Shown: piece by piece, positions 1 to 12,000 of the stretch
Layout: the number at the start of each line of letters is the position of its first letter
Numbering within the stretch: position 1 is the stretch's first letter
Assembly (NCBI GenBank): GCA_959347315.1
Contig: OY365811.1
Coordinates: forward strand, 34,227,910 to 34,291,909
Source of the DNA: Bimastos eiseni
Taxonomy: Eukaryota; Annelida; Clitellata; Crassiclitellata; Lumbricidae
DNA: 64,000 bases
Reading direction: 5' to 3'
Made by a program: the position numbers and the translations under genes
Notes under the pieces: generated by a model
Seen by the model: only the letters and a program-made list of their open reading frames with translations
Told to the model about the DNA's origin: nothing
The model's database searches: none

Positions 1-27
1 TTCGTGAAAGGCAGTGACAGAGCCTAC

Positions 28-3000
28 CTTTCTGGTCATCTGTTACGATGACATGGCATAACATTGAAAGTATCGCTAGCGCTGAAGTACGAATTGGGAA
101 AGAGGCCCCAGGATGCAATGCACCAAAGCACAGATGGCACAGAAAATGAAAGAAATCCTAAAAAAACAAGAGCAACTACATGTTATTTAAATACAAGTTT
201 TAAAAAAATGAACCTAAACTTATAACATTCTATAGACTGAAGAAGGATCATTGAATGTGACTGCTACCTTACCCTATAACGCTGAAGTGATTCTTCATAC
301 TGGACGACATCTTCATTTTTAGTTTGCGCGTTGGAACGCTGTCGCAGAAGAAGTTGGCCACTGTCACGAAGACGAACAAAGAGCTACAAAATTCAAAAAA
401 CGGCCAAAAATAAACAGCAATTCAGAAAACATAGGAAAATGCAGAAATATGCAAAGTTTTAGTTCTTCATTTGTTGCATTTTTATAAAATAACCAGAAAA
501 CATACTGAATAAGAACTAGAAAAGTGGTTGATGCATGTTAAGTGCTTGGGGCAATGTTAAATGATTTGGCATATGTTACATGATTTGGCATATGTTAAAT
601 GATTTGGCATATGTTAAATGATTTGGCATATGTTAAGTCAGCAATTCCCAACCTGTGGCCCACATTCCAAAAATGGCCCACAAGGTCTCAAAAAGTTACC
701 CTCAACCCATCAAAGAGATAAAAATATACGTGCAAGAAATATTTGACAGAATAATTATTTCCTATCATAAATTAATAATTTTTAATTGATACGGTTTACT
801 AATCTAAAATTATCAAACTGGACTTTACCATGTGTAATTTGATTCTATTCTAAAATAAAAATCTAAAATAAAAATTTAAAAGTTATTTTTAACCTTGTGG
901 CCCATCATATCCTCCAACTTAATAAAAGTGATCCTAACTGGAAAAAGGTTGGGAACCACAGTGTTAAGTTGTTGGGACATCTATTTCTAAGGATGAAGCT
1001 AGAAGAGTCAAACAAGTTACGTTCCAGAAATCTGGATGTTGAGAAAAAGACCACATGGGCAATACTGAATTGAATAAACGAAAATAAAGTTGATAAATTT
1101 TTCCCACTTTAAAAGACACAATACTTCCCATGGTGAAAGACGTGGAAGAAACTTCATGGAGCAACGTCAACCGATGTCAATTACCGATGAACATAGATAA
1201 GAGGCGGTCGCAAAGAGCAGAATTCAACGCAGACAGTTTGTGCACTTTCTGTATAGACAACAAAATGCAATGAGTTTGTGCCACACACGTTTACCTTTTT
1301 CAAATTGGCCACCAGATGCTGACGAAACGCAGGCGTCTGATTGGACAGATTCAGTGGAAGAAAGAAGCGTATCAAGTCCAGATCACATGATCGCACAACC
1401 TCTGTTGTTTTATTGTGCTCACATAGCAATCCAAGAGCATCCAAACGAATCTTATCCAAAGAAAAAATCATAACAACTTACAAGCACATAGTATTCTGCC
1501 TTCATAAAAACTGTGTCTTCAAATGTTTTTAAAAACTTACAAATTGCTAAATGGAAATGTCCAGGTTGTTCTTGGCAGTTAAAATATATACAGGGTTTCT
1601 TGTCTTTCGGTTATTGCAGTCGAGTATGGATCTCACATTCATGTTTCTGATGAGTTATCCACAGAAGCAAATAATTATTATTTTCATTTAAACAATTCAA
1701 ACTGACAAACTACAACATGATTTCACGATATATAGTAGTAATAGTTGACAATAAGTTTAGCAGGAGTCGTATTTAACAGAAAGTCAGACTACCTGTACTA
1801 CTGTTCATTTGACCAATGCCACCTAGCAAAAGGAAGGATTCGTCAACCATACGGAGTAACAAGAGTATCGAACCTGCATCCCTCTTGATCTCTGTGCCAG
1901 CATGTTACCATTCAACCACCTCCTCACCCCACAGATTCCTCGTAAATTACCCTTACAATGATTGACTTATCATTAACATTTATGTTATGAACCTTCTCTA
2001 AGGATAGCGTGACGTAAGGACCTTGAAAAAAATTATTGGTTAGTGCTCACCAAAATTGTTACATAAAAATATGCAACTATGCAAATTATTACCAGCAACA
2101 AGCTAATGAAACTTTCCTCTCAATTTTAATGGCTTAAATAGTTGATAATGTTATCTGAAGTTAGCCTGTGAGATTCCTTTTTTTGAGCAGAGTAGAATAT
2201 GTGCATTTCTATTACTTCCTTTCATAAAAAGATGGAGGAAATTCTGCTTTCTACCTGCTGATTGGTGTGGCATAAAGCCAGTTTCAGTAGAGACTCCTTA
2301 CGAAGGGATTCCATTAGCCATTCAACATCAGAATGAGGCACTATGTCAAGGATTCCTCCAGACTTCGCATACTTGAGACAAGTGACGAGTGCTCCAAGTC
2401 GGCCATCATCCAACGCTTCAAACACAAGACCCACAGTATCACAGTAACATGGCAGTTGTGATGTAACATCACTTATGTAGCTCCTTCAAATGAGAGGCAC
2501 TCTTTACATCATGAAGCTCATAATAAATTGGTATATAGTCATATAAATCTAAGAACAGCAGATGATTATTGCGCAACTGTAAATGATGACAATTTTATGC
2601 CATGACCATGTATCTATGTCCAGGGTTTGATTCAAGGCCTCATGTGTGAAAACGTCTTATCATTACCTTACAGGAGGATTTTTAGCTATCTTAACATCCG
2701 AAATTGACAGCTATTTAGTTGCAATCATCTTCATTTATCATTCAACCAACAGATAGGAGGATTCATAATATTTTTAACTTTCTTAACTCTCAGACTTTGC
2801 AACTCAGATACTCAAAATAAAACAGAATGAGAGAGAAAGAGACAGAAAGACAGACAAAAAGAGAGACAGAGAAAGGCAGAGACAGAATACGACCAGAAAC
2901 AAGAGAGGCAACTCACGATCGACTGAAGTCAGCTGAGCGCAGATGTAGTAAAAGGAACGAGGACAGCGCAACAACAGATTCGGAACAATGTACTAGTGGA

Positions 3001-6000
3001 AAAAACAGCAGCAAAACACTTAAGCAATCAAAAACCAAAACATCAATTACTGGCTAGTACTCTGCATTTATATAGCACCACTGCAGCATAATAATCTAGT
3101 GGTCAACATGCTGGACTGTCAACTCAAAGGTTGGGAGTTCAAAAGATCTGCCCAGGTTGAAAAATATTTCAAGATTCCTGTTCTACTAAATGCATTTAAA
3201 AATGAACAGCCAGGCACATGCTCAACAATCAATCTTCACTTTGTGTGCATACGCATGTATGTAAGCACATACGTAATTATGTAATTATGTATGTATCTAT
3301 CATGACATTAAAGATAGCACTTTAAAGTTCATTACAAATTAACTATAAGGTAAAGTAATATGCTGTAACAAGTCAGTCATATGTGGTGCCTTTAAGTACC
3401 CTCACAGGTGAACTCCATGAGTCAAAATTCTGAGACAATCGGGAGGCATTCAAAAGGCATACTCACATGCCAGAATGTATGCATGCCACCATTACATACA
3501 GTCAATAGGTCAGTCAGTCAGTCAGCCAGCAAGCCAGCCAGTCAATCAAGCAGGTTTCTGCATATAATGAAAGCTGCCTTTGTTGTTAAGTTGCTTACTT
3601 CAATTACACTCGACTTCTGAGACTCATTTCCTCGGATGAGAAATTCTAGGATAGGATCGACCCACGTCTCAGACCAATCGTGAAACCTCTTCTCATCCTC
3701 TGCATTTCCTTTTTCTGCATTCGATTTAACACCAAGTTCTGCCAAATGCCTGATGTATAGCTTCTCAAGAAACTCACCAACCTACAAATGAATGCACAAA
3801 ACCAGGATCTGAACAAATTTATCTTGCCCGTTGTCGCTTAAGATTTTAACAACGAGCTTGAACTAAAAGTGACTGGGAAACAATACAGCTCATTGTTAAA
3901 TTATTAATATAGTTCTGAAATGTGAGTGAACAGTTACGTCCACAGAGTTGAGAAATTCTAAAGATATTATAAAATTTTCATGAAAAGAATTTGCAAAGAA
4001 AAGGAAATAACATACGTGGCATGCCATGCTCTGATCCCGTATAGCAGCAAGCAGAAACTGGGGCAGATCAGGACAGTGACACAGAAATGCCTTAGTTCCA
4101 ACAGCATTTACTAAGCAACTGAGTAGTCCATACTTTGATTTAAGGGACCAGTCCATTTCCATTAATGACGTCATAAGATCCAAGAGGAATGGACTTTGAC
4201 GAGAATCTGAAATGTTCATAATAAGCAGAAAACCAATTGTAATCATCACAAAACTAGCTAAAGAATCATTATCATCACCGTGAATCACATGTCAATTAAC
4301 ATCTTCATACTAGAAAACAATGCCATGAGCTTGCACTTATAAGCATTATTGTTTAAGTCTAGACAGCCAAAGTTTAAAGCAGAGAGCAAACACCCATAAC
4401 ACTGTATTGTAGGTGAGCTATATTCACTGAAATCACCTTCTTTTGTTGTTGCCAGATGGCAGCCGATGACTTGTTCAAAGATGACTCGGGCCTGATGGCG
4501 TATAACCTGAGAAGCAGACAATCATATTACTGTTAAGGCCAAGTACAGTCAGATAAGGTAAGGTAATGTGATTGAGGGGAGCTCAAGGTAACATTATTTT
4601 GACGCAGGAATTGGAATTGCAGATAAATTAAAATAAGGCAAAAGTAGAAACAGTAAGTAAAGGTAGGAAAAAGAATGGCTGTCCTTTTATGAACAACAAA
4701 AAGGAGCTAAAGGTAAAGTAGGATCTGGTCAGCTAAGGCTAGGTGAAGCAGGGAAGGGTGTGGTAGGCTAAGGTAAAATAAGGCAAGAGAAGTAAAGTAA
4801 GAATGGGTATGGTGAAGTAGGATAGAATAGTCACCCATTTACAATGTGCCATAGTGCAAAATAGAAAAGCAAATTAACCAATTCATCCTAATCATAAATT
4901 GAACACTAGAGATAAATTTTTTCTTTAACAGACAGAAGTTATGTTTCTGAATACGGTTCATAATAACCAGTGAATATTCTTAAGCTTGAGGAAGTACAGT
5001 AGTAGCAAAATAATAAAGATTTCATGAGAATCGGACAACCACTTACGTCGACTGGATCATCCCAGTGTAGCCTCGAATACCTGACGAGATCTGATGGCAG
5101 ACTGGCTGAGCCATGCAACTGCATTCTCAGTTGGTCTGAACGGAGCAGACTGGACTCGGCCAATAATCTACAAACCAAAAATCAAACAACTGCCAAACAA
5201 CTACTCGTTAATTGAACCATTGTTAATTGAATATTCAAACAGAATACAAATAACACACATATATTGGAGCCTCTGTGTACAGTCATACCAGGAAGCAACA
5301 TGAAATGCAATGTTTTAAAGGGGCAGAATTAGCACAGAGCTGTGTTCTAGCTCAATAAATGTTACGATCATGTTTCTATGTGAATAGAGGAAAAGTAGCA
5401 TACTTATTTACATGCCTCTAGAAAAGCAGCTAGAACTATGTTCCAAGGCTTTAAATAGAATTACTTTTGGAACACAAACAATAACACAATGACAGAATAA
5501 TGTCAAGAACATAAACAATCCTAGTTAGTATAGGTAGAATGCTGATATTTAACAGTAGATCTTTATCCCATGTAGAAATGTTCCCCTCGGGATTTGAAAG
5601 AACAATGGAAACTTAAAAAACACCTGGAAATAACAATGATGCACAATAGTAAAACATAGAAAAAACTTAGGGTATGAAGTTGTACAAACCGAGTCTTGGT
5701 TGCAAGAAGAACAAGTGTTCGAGAATAAACGAGCTTAACATTCTTCTCTGCAACTCTAAATAATAAATCACAAACAACACAAGAAGAACAAGAGAACAAG
5801 TCATACATGGTCAATTGGTCATTACATGTTAAATGGAATCTGCTCAGCAGCACAGAGACTGCATTCGATGGATTTAACCGAACAAATACTTCCCAAACTG
5901 GGTGCCATGAATTGGTTCTAGGGGTATCGTGGCAGGAATTGGAATGGTAGAAGATTTGTGCAGCTTTTTTGGCTGACATAGACCCATAATTAGTTTACTT

Positions 6001-9000
6001 AAACTTAAAGTAGTGTTGAACTGGTTGCAACCCTGCAGTTTTATACAAGGAACGTAGAGCTCACCAGTAATTAAAGAAATGACTTTTACTCTTTTTTGAA
6101 GAAAACTAGTTTAGCATAAGTTTTACACAAACATAAACCTTCAGCTGGCCATTTGTAGTATTGGTAAAATAGAAGCAATTTTACTGAAATCCAATTCTAT
6201 TCCAGATAATGCACAAGACAAATTTCAATTAAGCATAACAAGTCAGAACATATGAACTGCCAAGTTCCAGCACTCTTCAATATAGTGCTATAAGAATATA
6301 TCCACATATCGGTATACACATTCCAGTCAATACCAGAAACTTTGGTAAACACAAATTCTGTTTACCTTGGCATAAGAGGAATCAACTGTCTTCCAAGACA
6401 ATCGACAAGAAAGCATTTCTCTTCCTCCCCATCAGCGATCAAATGAGGCACATCGAACACTGCTAAGATTCCATTAAGTAGACAGATCCTGGACTGAATG
6501 GGCAGCTCAGACAGATCTTTTCCTTTAAAACACTTGACTAAAATTTCACTAGAAAGCCGATCAGTATCTCTCTCTGGATCGATTCCGATCAGGTATTTGG
6601 TTGTCTGCAAAAGTAGTGGACCCGGAACATATATTACGAAGTAACTGAAGTAAACACGAATGCCTATAACTCTGTTCCTATTTTATACAATATAATACAA
6701 CTCGGCATTGAAAATGCGCTTTAGCACGACAAGTCGTGCTCAAGAGCACGTGCACATCTCGCCGATGCAACTGCAGTTGTAATGCAGAACAGTTGTGAGC
6801 AAATGACTTGCTGAAGGTCCCAACACAGTGACTCCTTGGACGAGAGTATTACGGGCCGACCGCTCTATCCAATCCATAACCATCCTGCTTTTCGTAACAA
6901 CCAAGAAACAACCACTGGTTTTACTGACTGTTCAGTTGGATATGGCTTTTCAGGGGCTGTAAGGCCTCAGCAGAGCCAGAACATTTCTAGCTATTCAGAT
7001 CATACCAATGGATTTAATTTGAAAACAATGCTCTCCAAATGCTGATAAAATCTGGTCATCAAAGCAGCAATAACCAGGATTCATGCAAAGCCTCAACCTT
7101 ATTGTATCAAAGCAACAAAACTTATAACCAAAGGTTTTCTTGGCATTATAGACGTCCTTGTTCAATATGCTTATTAACATACACTCCTAATCAAATAAAC
7201 ATTCTTAGAAGTAAGCTCAATTACTTCTAATGCAAAAATAGTTAGTGTTCAGATGGCAAAACTGCACTTAACCAAGAGAAATTTACCTGGGTCAGTACAT
7301 GGTCACGAGCAAACCATCTGATTAATAACGGAAGATACATTCCAGCCGCCGTGTGACAGTCCACCATGAAATTGTCTAAACAGATCAGAATTAAAACACA
7401 AGAATCATGTTAAATAACTACAACATAAAGTGCAAAAAATATCAAAACATTCTGCAGTATCCACCATTTGAAATTTATCATCAAATCTTAAATAAAAGAC
7501 TTACAACTTTAAATAATTTGCACTTTTTGTGTTGTGAAATTAGATTAACTTACTATATAAAATATTTAATTAAGCTGAATGAAACATCAATGGGAGATCA
7601 GCATAGTGAGTTGCATGTGGGTTTACAAGTTAGATAAAATTTAGGGTATTATAGCTAATTGCAGCAATATCCCATTTTATACACAGCAGTGTGGTAGTTT
7701 GTGGCAGGAAGATTGAAATTGAGAAGGATGAGACATTACAACAAACAGTGTTGAGAAGGAAGCTGAGGTTTTTTGGACATGTTATGCAATCAAATTGAAA
7801 AGGAATTATGTTGGCCTGCAGAGAAGGAAAGACAAAACAAGGGCGCCCAAGGAAGAAATGGATGGACGCCATACAAGAAAGAACCAAAATTAATCTGGAG
7901 GAATTAAGGGACGTGACCTCGGAGAGAAATAAATGGAGAAGGTTTATCATGACGGTCGCCAGAGTTCAATGAACTGAAGCACAAGGTGACAAGGTGAGTG
8001 TGGTGTACACAAGGTTAAAAATGCTCGAACATAATGAACCTTCAGCAATGGCTCAACCTCACAATCACAATGACTATCTGCACCTCAGATTCACATTAAG
8101 GTGTGACCTTGTGCATGTTACAAATCTAATAAATAATAATAATAATAATAATACAAATTGCACTACAAATAAGATTCATTGAAATTCATTGACTTATAAA
8201 TTTTCTATGAAATCCGAAAAAATAACTTAGCACATCATAACCTTCTTTTATCACTTACAACTTAAAAGCTCAATTCAAAGAGCTATTGAGCACCACTGCA
8301 ACTAATGACATATATCATGTGTCTTAACATTCACATTCATTTCATTCTGGAATTTCATATAGTGCCCCTTCCAGGAACCTACCCCAGAAAACTCACTGCC
8401 AGCCACACCTAAAGAAAACAGACTGAAATGATTACAGAACCCAATTGGATTAGTCAGAAGTGGTAAATGCAGCAACTCCAATGGGACATCATTCCAGATG
8501 GAGGGCCTAGTAGCCAGACGAGCATAAAGAACAAGGAGCTGACTCCTTGTGTTGGAGCGAAACGACCAGTGCAGCAACATTGGAAACAGGGCAACTGAGA
8601 TCATGTAAGTATGTTGGGGCAGAATCAAAGCCTACAGAGGTTGAACCGGTCACAGGCAATCAACGCAGCCCGTCGTGCATGCATAGAGACACAAGGGCAA
8701 ATTCAGAGATAAAATGCCACCAATTAAATACTAATGATATTTAGGTATCAAATAATTAGACTTGGATGACACACGTCATTATAAACAAAAATCTGCAAAA
8801 ACATGTTTACAGATCTCATGAGAGAAAAATAAAGCATAAAATGAGAAAGAAATAACCATCTAAAAGAACAGCGTGGATACTGTTTGTAGCATCCAGAATA
8901 GACGATAGAAGCTGGCTGCCTTTGTCATCCTGCGTGCAAGGCTCATCCTTCAAAGACATGGACTTCTGAATCAGCTTATTGAGCATCTGGACCAGTAGAA

Positions 9001-12000
9001 GGATATCTGCCATGACTGTATTTCTATCTGTAGGACTCTGACTCAGTCTAGATATAGAAATACATAGCAAAAGCATTGAAAACATTGTAATTGAAAGCTA
9101 CAGAGTGTTTACTTTCAACAATAGTTACTGGTTGAAACAGACACATTAAAACAGAAAGTAAATGAACCTGGTAAATCTACATTTCTGTTAATCAAAAATT
9201 GACAAATTGACAACAACAATAAGCCTATCCTGTAACACTTTGATGACAAGCGTGTACAAAACATGACTGGAAAACCAATGCAGCTCATTGCTACAGTGGT
9301 AAACAAACTGCAAATTTTCAATAGGAAATGCTGTTCAAATATATGCAGCTTAGGTAAAGAAAAAAATACTGCTTAGTAGTTATACTTTTCAATAAATAGC
9401 AACAATTACATTGACATTTTATTTTATTAATTGCAACTAAAATCGTTAATATTTGAATAGTTCTAATAATAATATCACACTGTTGACAAGAAACACTAAT
9501 AGAATAAAACACTTCTAACAAACACTCAATCAATTGATCAACTGATACAAGTCTTGTGGCATACCTGATCATTGTCATATAATGCTGTAAGCATCGTGAA
9601 AGGAAGCGGAACACTAAAATGTAATTGAAAATTTTTATATTAATGCTTTCTATACAATATGTCACTCATACATAATAATCCCAATAACATTTAAAATGTA
9701 AGTGGTACTCCAGTAATATGAAAATCAAGGAAAATTAAATCAATCCAGAAAGGAGACACAACACTGATTTTTCTCACAACTCCTCAAAAATTTTAATAAA
9801 ATAAGTCAAAAATTAGTAATGAGGTATTGTTTGTGCAAATATTTTAATAATCATGACAAACCCAACAATTAGACAATTTCACCATCAACTCAATAAGGTC
9901 TGCTGTCATTCAAGAATACACTTAAACATGCTCATCGTATAAGCTTTCAAGTAAACGTACCACATATGTGGCAATCGAGATGACTCTCATCTAAAACATA
10001 AGAAATTAGTCGGTTAAACAATTTGTGCCACACATAAATAGTTTACAAAGTAGTGTTATCAGCTGAGAATCTTTTAAATGAAAGCAAATACGGTTTACAT
10101 TAAGATTTAAACACTATGCTTAAGCCTTACACATGCATTTTTTTAATGAATAATGCCAGAATGTAAGTGCCATGAATAAAAGGTCATGTACTCTGCTACC
10201 CACAACATGAGCTTCCAGAACTTCTATTCTTCAAGCACTTTAAACTGTTTGCTAAGTCATTGTTCTGTTTTGTCAGGTCAAGAGTGGGCTTAAAGAAGGG
10301 AAGATGGAAGGAAAGCACATGTAATTTACATTGTTCTGTTTTGTCAGGTCTGGAGTGGGCTTGAAGAAGCAATGTAAAATCTGCAATAAAAATTACAGTA
10401 ACAATGTGGTACAGTTTGAAAACCAACAATTAGTTGTACATGAACACTCTTTGCTATACATGAAAATTTTAAGCATAATTTACGCCAATTGTGAAATCAA
10501 AGGAGTATAGTTATTGTCAGACATTCTCTCACCAAACTTAAAATTATCCAGCACCATGGAGAATCTGATGAGCATATCTCTAAGATTACTGCAGTTCTGA
10601 ACCATGTCCACTGTACAGGTACGGATCACGAACTCTCTGAGCCTTCCGAAGATCAGTTCAGGCCAGGAAGCTGAGAACATCACAAGTGAGCTTGAAAGAA
10701 AGAAAGTGAAACTCAATATAGCCAAGGATAAATGATAAACATATATATTTAGATGGAAGAGTCATTCAAGGACAGTTCCTTCGGTTGAAACAAAAACAAT
10801 AGCAAAGTAACAGCTAAAATCTTATACGAGGCATATCAACATACCAGCACATATGTACACCACCATTCATACATACCAATACAACATAGATTGCATGTAT
10901 TTTTATTTACAGATTTCTACACACTTCTCCCAGCACAACCTAGTCAGAGGCGCTCAGAGTACGAAAAGCCCACGAAAACGAAAAGTCTTAAGACTATGGG
11001 CAGAGGCAGCAGTTAAAATGATGGAATGAGTCATAGAGGAAAGATCATCCCAGAGCAAGGGGACAGGTCTATGTCGATGCATGGTGCTGGGCATTAACAG
11101 CCTGAGTCCAAAGTACCAATAAGTCATTTTTGGTCTAATTAATGGAGAGGATGGCCAGAGGCAGCTGAAGAAGGATCTGTTAAAGGTCATAATGAAAGCC
11201 AATCATATCCTATCATAGGTTTTGCTGGCTGATTCTTCACAAATAAGACCCAGAGACAGTGAAGTGAAACTCAATCACATTCTTCGACTGCTCTGTCTAA
11301 ACAATCGCAAATCTAACAAAGGAACTCATAAATGAAAGCCCACCCAGTTAGAGCTTTTGTCAGCTGACTCTTGACAGGTAAGTTCCAGTAAACATCAAGT
11401 AGCAGTTCAATCATCTTCTTTGATTGCTCGGTCGGATCACCTCTACGAAGCCGTGTTGTCACCTAGAGACATACCAAAAGAAATAATACCTCACATGACA
11501 ACTTGGTATAAAAACTGATGCAATTGCCTACAGGACTTCTATTCTGCAAGTGCCTTTAACCTGTTTGCTAGGTCGCTAGTTTGTTCAGGTCAACCACAGT
11601 ACCAGAAAATACATGTATCCCCACTTATCATTACTATGCAAAATCCTATTTTCCTACCTGTATGTTGTACCTATTCCTACAAAATACACTTATCGCACAC
11701 ATATCATTACTACACAAATCTCATTTCTCTACCTATGCCTCAAATCACTACTACTCATGACCACAGGTATTTTTCTGTTGCTGGACCAAGGTTCTGAAAT
11801 ACATAGCAATCCATAGGTAGCCTACTTAAAATGTAACACGTTAAGCGTCTTGATACATACACATGTTAATACATACATACATTCCTACATACAAGGTCAT
11901 ACATACAGTCATGCACACACATAAAATACATACATGTATACAACTATACATACATGCCTACATACAGCTATAAATAGATACATATAAACACATGCAAATA

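Noticed and set aside
5563..5979. 138-codon ORF on the minus strand between THADA exons
   Set aside because: The flanking THADA exons (6366-6604 and 5047-5167) join in phase without it. It has no consensus splice boundaries in frame, and part of it (5895-5960) resembles an old DNA-transposon end.
7630..7950. 106-codon ORF on the minus strand
   Set aside because: Antisense shadow of a LINE reverse-transcriptase tail read on the plus strand.
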